Positions 24,207 to 34,793 of a stretch of 64,000 bases of DNA are shown here, in pieces. The stretch spans positions 210,068-274,067 of the forward strand of contig NW_026516267.1 in the NCBI RefSeq assembly GCF_025602895.1, given 5' to 3'. This DNA comes from Polychytrium aggregatum (taxonomy: Eukaryota > Chytridiomycota > Chytridiomycetes > Polychytriales). The notes below the pieces were generated by a model. It searched no databases. It saw nothing but the letters and a program-made list of their open reading frames with translations, and was not told the DNA's origin. How positions within the stretch are numbered: position 1 is the stretch's first letter; each line of letters opens with the position of its first letter. The position numbers were made by a program, and so were the translations under genes.

Positions 24207-24990
24207 GTGAGCATCACTCCCTGCCCAAAATGCGCTGGATTTGAGGAGATTCTTTCTTCCCCAAGGGCAGAACCAGCCATTGTCGCTATTTTCTCGCCAG
24301 ATGGCTCCCCGCAAGCGAAAGGTACCACCCAGGCGACCAAGTGGATCCAGAGCACCCATAAGAACCTTGATCTGCAGCAATGGATGAGCACCACACCAAG
24401 TCCCAAGATCCCTGGGTTGGCTTCCTTCCTGCAATACATTCGCCATGTGTTCGATGGAGACATGCTGGACAAACAGCTGTACTTCAGCCTGACCCGGCGA
24501 CGGCGATTCAAGCGACTGGATCTCCACAGCAAGCGACAGCGCACCGTCCACGAGATGTGCAAGCAAGTCATCGACCAGGCACCAAAGGAGACCGAGGTGG
24601 TGATTGCCTTTGGGAATGCCTCGTGGAAACAGGGGAAGGGATATGCTTCCAGTCCCAGGAGACTCAGGTTTGCCAAGTACTTTGAGCAGTTCCACCACCA
24701 CCAGAGACGACCACCAGACCGATCCGTCTCCAAGATCCATGTGTGCTCGGTGAACGAGTTCAACACATCCCAGGTGTGCTCACATTGCCAGGAATTCAAG
24801 CGACTTGAGTCACCCGAGTATCTTGATGTCGAGAAGCCACACTTTGTCCGGAGCTGTGCAAGCTGCCATACGCTGTGGGATCGAGACATCAATGCGCCAG
24901 GAATATGATCTCGGTATGCCAGTCGATCATCGCCACAGGAGATCGACCGGGTGTATTCAAGACTGTGCTTCCCAAACCAACAAAACAAAG
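24207..24990 (+). pseudogene. Fanzor-like (eukaryotic TnpB/OMEGA nuclease) remnant, frameshifted
   Basis: Fanzors are RNA-guided RuvC nucleases of eukaryotic transposons, related to TnpB. The open frame 24207-24908 carries the C-terminal half: VVIAFGNASWKQGKGY, then VNEFNTSQVCSHC (RuvC-II Glu plus first zinc-ribbon pair), a second pair in FVRSCASC, and WDRDINA (RuvC-III Asp). Around 24895 the frame slips: the original frame reads APGI and stops, while the +1 frame continues ARNMISVCQSIIATGD and on through GVFKTVL, the expected family ending. One base therefore seems lost. No intact RuvC-I Asp region or N-terminus is visible upstream, and stops lie in all frames before 24200. I call it a degraded copy about half the usual length. 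An intron at the slip site is the alternative, but no GT-AG pair fits. Confidence 0.72.
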
Positions 24991-25055
24991 AGATTGCCAA
25001 CGAAGACAGGAGTGCAATGCCATGGCCTGCCCGCTGGGCCGACAGTCAGTCAACG

Positions 25056-25075
25056 GGCTTCAGATATCTGAAGCC
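25056..25075. repeat. Perfect 20-bp palindrome downstream of the Fanzor remnant
   Basis: GGCTTCAGAT followed at once by its exact reverse complement. It lies about 150 bp past the frameshift of the Fanzor-like remnant and directly abuts a second inverted repeat. Confidence 0.95.
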
Positions 25076-25105
25076 AGAAAGGGGAAGTGTCCCGTTTCTT
25101 TCTGG
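25074..25105. repeat. Second inverted repeat / hairpin
   Basis: Arms CCAGAAAG (25074-25081) and CTTTCTGG (25098-25105), with an inner GGG/CCC pairing and a small bulge. It overlaps the end of the 20-bp palindrome by two bases. Confidence 0.8.
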
Positions 25106-25109
25106 ATAG

Positions 25110-25645
25110 ACTGTAAGTATCTTGCACTGTTCCTTGTGCATTTCGACAGTGGATGCCGGGTCGCCCATATTCTGGGCAGTCCACTTCGGGGTTGCCATCC
25201 CTCTTGGGATGGTCGATGGGAGGTGTTTGACTCCCTTGTGCAAAGTGTGTGTGTGTGCCGGCGAGAGGCTTCTCGCCTTCCCTCGGGGGTCTCTCGCCAG
25301 AGACTGCTCTTCTCGCCGACCGAGGTGGCTCCGAGAGCGCGTTTTTTCGTTCTCGCTCATTTTATTAACAAGAACTTTTTTCATAGTGTATTTCCGCGCG
25401 AAAGGGCAAGCCGACCAAGCCAATACACAACACCAGTCCCAGTCCAGCGAGGGTCGCGACAAAACGAGGACGGTGCAGCCATATTGCTTGGACAGATGAA
25501 TGGGCATGAATGTATTGCTGGAAAGGGAGGGGTGAAAAACTAGAGCGCAGGATGGTCTCGGAATCGAAGCATCCCGCCCAAGATTGCACAGACTATGTAC
25601 TGATATTACTGCTTGGAGAAATAGAGTGAAAATCAATGTATACAA
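25110..25645. other. Intergenic 3' flank
   Basis: Between the Fanzor remnant hairpins and the stop of the minus-strand CCHC gene. Contains a (GT)n-like run near 25246 and an A/T-rich patch at 25344-25390. No gene is recognised. Confidence 0.5.
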
Positions 25646-27596
25646 TTAAGCTCGGAGTTCAACTTGGTCGTCCTGGTCTGTTTCGTCTTCGACAGCGGAG
25701 GGTGTCGGTTGTGTAAAGGCCTGTCGAGCCGGGCAATCCCGCGCAACATGGCCCATGCTGTCAAGAGGCATAGGGCGAGTCAGTGACGATTGCGGGAATA
25801 GATCGGCGGTGGCGTCAGAAGCAAATCAACGGCGGGTCCAGCGGTTGGATCGTGAACCAGTCTGGCTCATGGCTGGCTCTTTGTTGTCGGCCGTCAACGA
25901 AACCAGGACAAGAAAGTTACTCACTCGCCACAGCAGAAGCAGCGCCGAGCTTGGGGGCAGTCCTTGGAAATATGGCCAGTTTTGCGGCAGAACCAACATA
26001 GAATAGGGTTTCGGCAGAACTTGGCCGTGTGCCCAGGCATGCCGCAGCGCAGACAGATCACCTGCATCGCAGTCGGGTTTGGCTGATAAAGTAAAGGCGG
26101 TTGGGCAAACGGGGCGCGGTAGTATGCTTGAGTCGACGGATATCCTGCATTTGATGGGCAGTTTCGAGCCATATGCCCGGGTCCGTTGCAGCGACGACAC
26201 ACCACAACGGGCTTCAGTGAGCCTGTTGGTAGACTCGACAGGACAGGCGATATTTGCGCGTCTACGTCAGTTGCGGGCTCGCCGATATACGATGGAGTCT
26301 TGAACGGGACATCTTGAGTGCGAGGCGCTGCGAAGGAAATCGTGTGGGCAACGTCATGCTGCTTGGAGATGGATGGTTCCGTTCCCACGCCAAACGAGTA
26401 CCGGTTCAGGTGAGAGGGGCACTCTACAGATATGGCCAAGAAGTTAGTGCAAACGGACTGCTGGAGGGGATGGAATAGCAGTGCGGGCGGAGTCTGGGAT
26501 GAATGGGACCCAGTGCGAGTGGATCTGGGGCGAGTGGAATCTGGTGCAAGGATGCTGCTCCAATCTTTGGCTTGGGATTAGGGATCGGGAACGGCGTCGA
26601 CCACGCTACCTCGTGCATAGTGGCCCTTGACGGAACAGAGATAGCAGATAGCTTGCGCCCGGTCGGCGCTCTTGGCCAGGATCTTGAGTGGGCAGTCCGA
26701 CGACAGATGGTCCTGGCTGAGAGCGCGGCCGGTTTCGAACGACAGACGACCCGAACGAATCGATATCGGTTCGATTCGATTCGAGAGTGGGAGGTGGTGA
26801 GTTACGGCGATGAGCAACAGAGCTATATGACCCGCAGTTGCTGGATGCTGGATTCCGGATGAGCATGGCCAAGATACACTGCAGGCCAGCACCGGTGCCA
26901 TGTTCATCAGTCCTGGGCGGCATTTGCTTCATGATGGCCAAACCACAGCAGCGGACACACCGGGCTCACCTCTGGCAGCGGAAGCAGCTCTTGGGTGCCC
27001 GAGGTTGAGGACATTGGTTTGAATTATGGCCTAAGCACACGCACCATCGGGTCAGGATGCGAATGCGAAACAGAGCGACCATGCTCGAGCTGCGAGCCTC
27101 CGCAGGGAACATCGACAACAGCTGCATTTGCCACACATACCAGGCTGCTTGCAGTTGTAGCTGATCGCACCGAAGGAGGACCAATGGCGCATTGGATAAT
27201 GGTGTCAGCAGGCGTCGCCAGATCGATGCAGATTTCCAGATGGGTTGGCGCATTCAGAGGCAGGCCAAGACAAATGGGCGATCGGCGAGCGGGATGGTCG
27301 TGGATATGCTCGCAAGCGCCGCAATGGAGTAGGCTTCCGACTGCAAACCGAGCAACATAAGCACCTCTGCTCAGACACGGATGCACTGCTCGGCTCGATC
27401 CCGATGCCCCGCCAACACACTCAAGAGAAGACTGTAGGTACCATAGCGGGACTTGGCTCTGGAGTTGGCACTGGCGAGACAAGTGTCCGCGCTCACCACA
27501 GACGAAGCAGTAGTTCTTTGGGCTTGGGCCCGATGCGGGATTGCGTCCTCGCCCGTATGCGGCCTGCATGGGCTGACTCGGCTGGAGGGGCTGCAT
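25646..27596 (-). CDS. CCHC zinc-knuckle protein with eight knuckles (CNBP/Gis2/Byr3-like)
   Basis: Single-strand nucleic-acid binding family acting in translation and RNA control. Exons (minus): 27596-27442, 27160-27141, 27030-26970, 26716-26610, 26423-25925 and 25757-25646; all phases agree (about 317 residues). Eight CX2CX4HX4C knuckles are visible: CFVCGERGHLSRQC, CYNCKQPGHNSNQC, CFRCQSQDHLSSDC, CYLCSVKGHYAREC, CRRCNGPGHMARNC, CLRCGMPGHTAKFC, CWFCRKTGHISKDC and CFCCGDMGHVARDC. Four introns fall within knuckles, which fixes the joins. The second exon is only 20 nt. A linker of about 90 residues separates knuckles four and five, and the tail is acidic. The start chosen is MQPLQPSQPMQ; the frame stays open further upstream through a hexamer repeat, so the true start may lie earlier. 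Confidence 0.87.
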
Positions 27597-28120
27597 TGGA
27601 AGAGGGCCCGACGGTGGGGAGATACGGATGCAGATGCGGATGCGGATGCGAATGCGGATGCGAATGCGAATGCTGATGCGAATGCGAATGCAGATGGGCG
27701 GCAGGTCGGGCTTCTTCTGGCTGTCCTGACAGGAAATGCCCGTGACAGACCCGGCCAGCACACGGCCGCAGGCTGGCCGGCTGGCAGCTGGCTGGCCACG
27801 GCAGCGGTTAGGTAAGCAGCACGTGTCGCACTCGATCCACGCAAGCCACACAAGCCACACGCCTCTCGAGGTCACATGTCGATGCAGGGCTATAAATGTC
27901 GCGCAGATCGCGATCTGCTCTTTCGCCTCCGGAAACAACGACCAGGTACAGCAGAGACATGTCCTCTCCCGTGGAAGCCGTCTTTCTAGAACCTGTGCAA
28001 GAGCAACAGGCCCTGCAGAGTGTGTTGTGACGGATGCGCTACCGCCCGTCCCGCGCTGCTCCGTGGGCCGACAACCCCTAGCCGTTGTGCGTTGCTTGAT
28101 CGGCTGCTGCGATGGGCCAG
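27597..28120. promoter_or_regulatory. 5' flank of CCHC gene / 3' flank of PEX10
   Basis: Holds the hexamer repeat and no recognised gene. Both neighbours are on the minus strand, so this is the promoter of the CCHC gene. Confidence 0.4.
27626..27695. repeat. ATGCGG/ATGCGA hexamer microsatellite
   Basis: About eleven imperfect six-base units just upstream of the proposed start of the CCHC gene. In the gene's frame it would read alternating Arg-Ile on the minus strand, which is unlikely to be protein. Confidence 0.9.
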
Positions 28121-29655
28121 CTATGCGAGATTGTGGATCCGATAGAGCTGCGATAGCTCTGTGTGCTGCCGGCAGAGCGGGCACTCTGCCTGCCGACGCG
28201 ATCGAGGGTGGGGGTCAGGGGAGCGCCAGAGACGGCATTCGTCGATCGCTGGTAGCATCTGTGCTGGTGCTGGTGCTGGTGCTGGTGCTGGTGCTGGTGC
28301 TGGTGCTGGGGTGAGTGGACTTACCCTCGTTGAGCACCACTCGGCGATGCATTCCCAGCAAAAGACGTGTCCGCAAGACGTGGCAGCGGGATCTCTTCGC
28401 CTGGAAAGACACAGGGTGCACTTTTGCGACTGCGGGACGACGCCGCTCTCGATTGCGCCTTCGCTGGAGCACATAGCAGAGGAGCAGGTGAGCGGGGATG
28501 TCTGCAACGCCGGCAACGCAGTGCGATGCGATGCACAGATCCTTTCGTGTTCATTCCTCGCTGCAAAGGGATCGCACCTCTCGGGCGATGATGCACCCGT
28601 ATCCGGCGTTGCATCGAGTGCCTCTGCGGCTGTCGGCCGGCTCAGCTCCAGGATCTTGGAAATGGCCATCTGCAGAACGATGATCACGCCGAGGATCTCA
28701 AATGTGACGGGCTCGTTCCCAGGCTCAAGTTGGTGTGTGACGATCTGCGACGTCGCTGGTTAGTCTCTGTCCCTGGCGCAGGCATTCCCGAAAAACCCCC
28801 ACTTCGATAGCCAGCTCCACAAGCGCTTACATAGCGGATGTTCGAGAATCGGTTGGAGAGGTTGTAGTGGGCCCCGAAGAAGTAGAAGACAGCCATGTGG
28901 AACAGCCGCACATCTTGTCTGGTGACTCTCTTGAGCCAGGCCAACAGGCCGCCGAGGCGGGACAAGGGCGACGCCGTTGGCCCAGATGCAGCGAGTCCTG
29001 GGATGGATGCAGTGGAGCCAATGGCATTAGCAACGTCGGCGATGCCGGCCAGGGAGCCAAATCGAGACGCATATGCGGCTCACAGGCATCACATGCATCG
29101 CAGGCATCACAGGGATCGCACCGTATCGTACCTCGCATCGCAGCGGATCCTCTGGCCAACGTTGCCGCTCGGTCGAGGGCATACGGAGAGACAATGTGCA
29201 GCAGGAACCACAGCGTCTTGACTTTAGTGCTGGGGAATGTCATGGACTTCTCCTCCACGCGCATGATGTCGCAGTACTCTTCGCCGAGTGTCTGGAGCCC
29301 TGGTTTGGCGAATCAGACACCGCATTGTCAGAACCTTGGCCTGCTTTCGACCCTTCACCCGCATCTCGATAAGCAGTAGTCAGGGAGTCGATCTTGGCTG
29401 TGGACGACACTGACCTTTGGCTGTTGTCAGGCCATAGTAGAGCAGTTCCGAAACCAGAGCTACCTCTGGGCCAAACCGCAGCACCCAGCGGGTTCCCAGG
29501 ATTTGGGAGAGCAGCGAATGGATGCGCTCCTGCAGCGATTCCTTATAGTAGGCATCCTTTTGGTTGGAACGGATGATGTCGGATTGGGATGCAAATGGGA
29601 AGGTGTCGAGGGGCGCATGTGTGGCCGGGACAGGCGGCTGGACGGCGGCAGCCAT
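28121..29655 (-). CDS. PEX10: Peroxin 10, peroxisomal RING E3 ligase
   Basis: Peroxisomal membrane RING ubiquitin ligase that works with PEX2 and PEX12 to recycle PEX5. Exons (minus): 29655-29415, 29299-29132, 29078-28831, 28744-28325 and 28189-28121, about 381 residues, all in phase. N-terminal family motifs are FPFASQSDIIRSNQKD and EVALVSELLYYGLTT; then TLGEEYCDIM, a hydrophobic FYFFGAHYNLSNRFSNIRY, FEILGVIIVLQM, and the C3HC4 RING from CTLCLSRRRDPAATSCGH through CWECIAEWC to ECPLCRQ. The last intron splits the RING between its sixth and seventh zinc ligands and carries a GGTGCT repeat. The gene ends soon after the RING, as usual. It shares a 280-bp divergent promoter with MAP1. Confidence 0.94.
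28261..28309. repeat. TGCTGG hexamer microsatellite in PEX10 intron
   Basis: Eight perfect copies in the last intron of PEX10, next to the donor at 28324. Confidence 0.95.
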
Positions 29656-29935
29656 TGTGTCGATATTGCGCTCTGGCTGACGGAGGGCCGCACACCATGC
29701 GATATCCGGGAAAGCCTGGGGGAGCTTCGGCTGCCTGGGAGAAGAGGTTGGCTTCCGATCGAGGTTGGCTCCGATGCATGTGAGAGCGATCCGGTCACGT
29801 GCAACGCCATGGCTTGTCTCGCCTGGCCTCGGCCGCTCTCGCTCGGTCTCGGCGAGGACGCTCTTTCTGGTTTCGGGACCTCTGCTCTGACCTGATCTGA
29901 CCTGATCTGCACCGTCTGTCTGCACCAACATCGCC
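29656..29935. promoter_or_regulatory. Divergent promoter PEX10 / MAP1
   Basis: 280 bp between two start codons. A direct repeat of CCTGATCTGA (29890-29909) lies 27-46 bp before the MAP1 start. Confidence 0.6.
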
Positions 29936-31868
29936 ATGAGCACCGCCGGACACACCTGCGAAGCATGCGGCGCCCCCGCCAAGCTCCGGTGCCCCACCTG
30001 CCTCAAGATGGCGCTCCCAGATGCATACTTTTGCGGACAGGACTGCTTCAAGAAGAACTGGGCCACCCACAAGACTGCCCACAAGACGACAACGCCTGCG
30101 GGCCAGCAATTCAATCCCTGGCCCGGATACGCCTTCAGCGGAAAGCTGCGGCCTGTCTATCCCCTCACTCCCAAGCGCGCCGTGCCCGAAGCGATCCCTC
30201 GACCCGACTATGCCGCCGATGGTGAGAGCGTGCAAGGCCTCGTCGCTGACCTGCAGAATCGGGTGGCCGTCATTCGTGCGGGCGCAGTCCGAAAGCACCC
30301 AGCATCCATGGCGGCAACTGCCCTCGGTGCTGTCTGTCGATCAGCGTGGGATATAGATGGGACACACATGCTTCTCTGCCGCAGTGGCCTTCCGATCCGC
30401 GGACCATGCCGGCGCCACTGTCCACTCATTTCTTGCAATTGCGCTTCTCCCAAGGCCGCCCCTACAGCGAAATCATGGTTCGAGGAAGTACACAGATCCA
30501 AGTCCTGACGCCCAAGGAGATCGAGGGCATGCGCACCGTCTGTCGGGTATGCGCCCCCGCTGGCCAACGATTGCACAGTGCCTCCCGTTATACAGAGTGT
30601 CGTCGTTGATGCATCCGAGTCCGGTCAAGGGACATCGCAGCATCCAGACGACCTCTCTCGCTCGTAGCATCGTGATCGGACGATTCATTCTGCTTCATGT
30701 GCGACTCTATCTCTGCGCCAGCTCTCCCGCGAGGTCCTGAACGAAGGCGCCAAGGTCATCAAGGTCGGAGCCACCACGGACGAGATCGATCGGGTGGTCC
30801 ACGATGCCTGCGTTGGTAATATCCACGATCGAGCTTTGATATCTGAAGCGCTGGCAAGGCGCAGCAAACATGGGCTCTCCAGAGCGGCTGCGTCGTCGTC
30901 CGGTTCCGAACACTCACCTTCCTCGCGGCCTGGTCCTGGTTTGTAGAGCGTGGCATGTACCCATCGCCGCTGAACTACTATGGCTTCCCAAAGTCATGCT
31001 GCACGTCGGTCAACGAGGTCATCTGCCACGGAATCCCAGACCAGTACGAGCTGCAGGACGGCGACATTTGCAATCTCGACGTCTCGTGCTTCTATGAAGG
31101 GCTTCACGCCGATCTCAACGACACCTTCCTCGTCGGCAACGTGGACGACGCTGGCCGCAAGCTGGTTGAGACCACCAGAAAGTGCCTCGACAAGGCCATC
31201 GAGATGGGTGAGTCACCGCTTCTCAGGCTGCTGTCCCACGATCACTCCACAGGCCTGCATCGACTGTCCCACCACCCCCAGAGCCGCATCGGGCCAAGCG
31301 ACCGAGCGCCGCACCCCCTCGATGATGTCCATATTGATCACTGACTCCCTGGCTCCCTCCCATCTGCATGGCCACTCTCTGGCAACCTCAGTCCGGCCCG
31401 GCACCCTGTACCGTGATGTCGGCAACGTCATCTCCAAGGTCGCTGAGGCTGAGGGCTATTCTGTCGTGCGTTCTTACTGTGGCCACGGCATCAACGGACT
31501 CTTCCACGCCGCCCCCAGTGTCCCTCACTATGCCAAGAACAAGGCTGTCGGCGTCATGAAGCCAGGCCATACAGTAGGTTCTCTGCGGCAACATGGACGG
31601 CTGTCGGCATGGGAAGATTTAGATCCAGCACGGCTCCTTTCTCCGAGTGCTGACCACGATTATTCTCCTTTCGCCTGCTGTGATTCCCCCTTCGCCGTGC
31701 CAACAGTTCACCATCGAGCCCATGATCTCGGAGGGTGTCTGGCAAGACGAGCAGTGGCCCGATGGCTGGACCGTTGTCACCCGGGATGGCAAGCGATCGG
31801 CCCAGTTCGAGGAGACCCTCCTGGTGACCGAAACAGGCGTCGAAGTCCTCACGGCCAACTTCCAGTAA
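29936..31868 (+). CDS. MAP1: Methionine aminopeptidase type 1
   Basis: Cytosolic enzyme that removes initiator Met from nascent chains. Exons: 29936-30221, 30455-30546, 30722-30815, 30947-31207, 31392-31573 and 31707-31868, about 358 residues. The N-terminal MYND-like zinc domain ([15 protein letters not shown], then CGQDC) docks type 1 enzymes on ribosomes. The pita-bread catalytic domain contains [20 protein letters not shown], the metal ligands Asp (NLDVSC) and Asp (DLNDTF), His (YCGHGI), Glu (TIEPM) and Glu (QFEETLL). The substrate-gating region looks normal. Introns preserve phase. An AATAAA signal follows at 31921. A divergent promoter is shared with PEX10. Confidence 0.96.
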
Positions 31869-31920
31869 GCGCCCTGCACGGCACCGTGAGACACCCTGTC
31901 CCTCTCTCGTACCAAGCAGC

Positions 31921-31926
31921 AATAAA
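31921..31926 (+). terminator. Poly(A) signal AATAAA after MAP1
   Basis: Perfect AATAAA 53 bp after the MAP1 stop codon. Confidence 0.6.
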
Positions 31927-32112
31927 CTGGATATACAAGCCACCTCCCACACTCATGTCGCAGGGCTTGACGTGAAACCTCAGTGGTGGTCAAGGCAGAC
32001 GTGGTCTCGTACTATGGCCCACAGTGTATTGATAGCTCGAGGGCTTGCCCAGCGCCCGGCCGCTTGTCTCCTCCTCAGTCGAGACAAGCAGAGTGCGTGC
32101 GACACCCCGAGC

Positions 32113-34306
32113 TCACGGCTGATAGGGCTTGACGAGCATCTTGGAGAACTCCTTGATGGCGTCGGGGCCGCGCACTTCTTTCGTGAGCAGGGGCAGCTTG
32201 ACAACATGGAAGTCTTCGTATAGCTCATCAATCTGGTCGAGGTACTTTTTCTGTGTTGTAGAAGGCGCCGGTTGAGCAACCAGCGTCAGCTACTTGCAAA
32301 TCGAGTCTGCCTGACAGCTGCTGTACAGACGAAGCCCCACACGGAGCAGCAGGTGGGCGTGGAACATTACCTGGATCTTTCGTCGAGCCAGACACTGCTC
32401 GCAGTTGGAACCTGTGAAAGATCATGCAGACCCAGTGTTAGGATAATGGACGTGGCTGCTCGACTGCCGCCCTCACACCACAAAAGGCGGCGGATACAAC
32501 CATCTTTGGGGAACAGAAGCTGGTTGACGATGATGTTGTGGGTGTCGATATGATAGGAAGTCAGCTCCTGGACAAGACGTTCCGTCTCGTAGAGCGACAG
32601 GAATTCCGAGATGCAGACGCAGACAAAGGTCGTCTTGTTCTGATTGGGAAAATCCAGGAGGGGAAGAGACAGTCAAGGAAATGATCTATCGTTTTGACTG
32701 AACAGAGGATCGGCTGTCGAGTGGCTGGTTGCCGAGTGACTGTTGCGCGATCGGCACGATCCGTCGCTGACACGTTAGCGAGTGCTCGAGCATGGGATAC
32801 ACTCACCTCATCCTGAAACTGGGCATTGACCTCCTGGATCACGGTTCTCATTTCTTCCAGCTTGCCGAAGAGGTCCTCCTGATCGGCGTTTCCGCCCATG
32901 AGACCGCTCATCTGCCACAAGTCGGTCCAATGTGAGCGCCCCATGTCTTGGCCATCCCTGCCATTTCCGGTTCGATACGAGTGCGATTCATGTGGAGTCA
33001 CAACAGAGGCGACTCGAATCGTGGGCAAGTGCAGAGGGCATATGGAGCCGCCGAGGACACATGGAGCCGCCGAGGGCAGCACACATACCTGTTTGATCAT
33101 GGGTCCAAACTGACCGCCAAGCTGTCCGAGCTTGCCAAGGGCCTTATCCAGCACGGTCGGGAAGGACAGGAACCGCAGGGTGTGTCCCGTAGGAGCGGTA
33201 TCAAAGACGATGCAGGAGTACTCCATAGACTTGACGAGTCTAACCCATAGCCGTGCGACGTGAATGAGCAAAGCGAGGGAGGTCAGATCGGCTCGAGTGG
33301 GTGAGGGTGCCAAGGAACAGTTGTCGCGGTGGTCGAGGGCCAGACTGACAGAAGCAACAGCCGGTACTCGCTCGCAGAGCCGGGCGTGCTTTGACACGGC
33401 TCTGGGTATCCAGCCTCGTTGCTTCCCGATGCAGTATTTCAAACGTACTTCATGACCTCGGCAAAGCTCATGGCTTCATCAACACCAGGGATGGCAAAAG
33501 CCAGGTCCTGCATGTGTGAAGCGAGGTTGGAGTCGTTGGCTGCAAGGAAAGATGAGAATCGTCAGTCGTCGACGCAAATGACCACACTTGTGTGTGGCAA
33601 CGACTCGATGCATTTTGACCCAAGCCCGCAAGATGCATTGCAGCGATGCCCGACACCGAGTTCCTCCAAATTGCACCGCGCCACGTTCGTCCTCGGCGAG
33701 CCGGGGATGTGCACCATACACTTTTCGATCATTTCCTGGATGCTTCCATTGGGGTCGATTTCCTGCAGGAGGCAAGGACAAACGAAGCAGCGGTTGAGTC
33801 TTGCGATCCACGGTGATGCGGACTTCTTTCCCCAGTCCCCTTTCCCCTTTCCCGCAGCATCGTCTCGTGCCGCAGCGCTGACCATCGCATAGAGGTTGTT
33901 GAATCCGTTGACCAGGGTGGGATTCTTTGAGAACTTCTGGCCAAAGGCGTCTGCGCGGAACGAGCGATTCCGCGGACCAGTGACAACGACAGCCGCCGTG
34001 GATCCAGAAAGCAAGAGTATCGGGATTAGCAACTGCCACGTGCGTGGCGGCGACTCTCACGGCATAGGAGTTCGAGGCACGGCAGGATGTAGCGGGCGGA
34101 TGGATGGGCTGCAATCGGGACGCACCAGACAGGTTGTGGGCAGGGTCGGTCGAGATCAGCAGGACGGACTCGCGGACAGAGGCGAGCTGGACAGCAAGCG
34201 AGCACGACGAGGTCGTCTTGCCGACACCGCCCTTGCCTCCGACAAAGATCCACTTCAGGGAGGTCTGGTCGAGGATGTTCTGCAGGGTGGGTTCCATGGC
34301 ATCCAT
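32113..34306 (-). CDS. GET3: GET3/ASNA1 ATPase for tail-anchored protein insertion
   Basis: Cytosolic ATPase that hands tail-anchored proteins to the ER receptor. Nine exons (minus): 34306-34126, 33950-33883, 33762-33720, 33539-33449, 33239-33089, 32911-32807, 32639-32501, 32411-32371 and 32250-32113, about 318 residues. Motifs are the deviant P-loop [12 protein letters not shown], switch [50 protein letters not shown] (switch II), the hydrophobic-groove segment [17 protein letters not shown], the zinc-binding CEQC pair and [13 protein letters not shown] near the C-terminus. The seventh donor (gttgta) is weak. The phases support all joins. Confidence 0.95.
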
Positions 34307-34793
34307 TGCGGCGGGAGGCTTTCGAGCGAGGCAGACAGCGAGGCAGACAGCGAGGCAGACAGCGGGCAGAGAGAGGGAGTGCCAAGGCTGCCGGACTGCC
34401 CAGCAAGTGCCCAGCAAGTGCCCAACACGCCCGTTTCATCCTTGGCGATCGGGCCCAAAAAGGCAATAGGCTGGCCGGTTCGAGCCACATGAGCCATCCC
34501 TGTCTTTGATCCGGCTTCTCCTCTCGATCAGCCAACCCGTCGATTCTGTATCCGTCACCCGGCGCTCCAGCCAGCACACAGCCAGCACACCAGCCAGCGA
34601 CTCCTTCCGCCTCCAGCGCCATCCTCTGTCGCATCCCCTCCGCCGTCGCCCATAGCTGAAAATACCCACCCGTCTGCTCCACCGCTTTCTGTCCAGCCGC
34701 TTCGTTAGCGCATCGCTGCTTTCGCCGCGGTCCCGATCCCAGCCAAAGGCGCACTACGTCCACCCAGCCACTCACCTTGCCCAAACCTCGGTC
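34307..34793. promoter_or_regulatory. Divergent promoter GET3 / BPL1
   Basis: 487 bp between start codons. Includes a 10-bp direct repeat (GAGGCAGACA, three to four copies, about 34328-34365) and repeats of gtgcccagcaa near 34400-34420. No gene is seen inside. Confidence 0.6.

Noticed and set aside
23738-25000. 420-codon minus-strand open frame over the Fanzor remnant
   Set aside because: Trp/Cys/Ser-rich with no domain. It is antisense to a frame that shows clear nuclease motifs.
26750-26790. GGTTCGATTCGATT segment resembling a tRNA T-arm
   Set aside because: No acceptor stem or D-arm pairing nearby. It lies in an intron-exon region of the CCHC gene.
27626-27700. Arg-Ile repeat as N-terminus of the CCHC protein
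   Set aside because: In frame but made only by a hexamer microsatellite. The downstream Met gives a more normal start.
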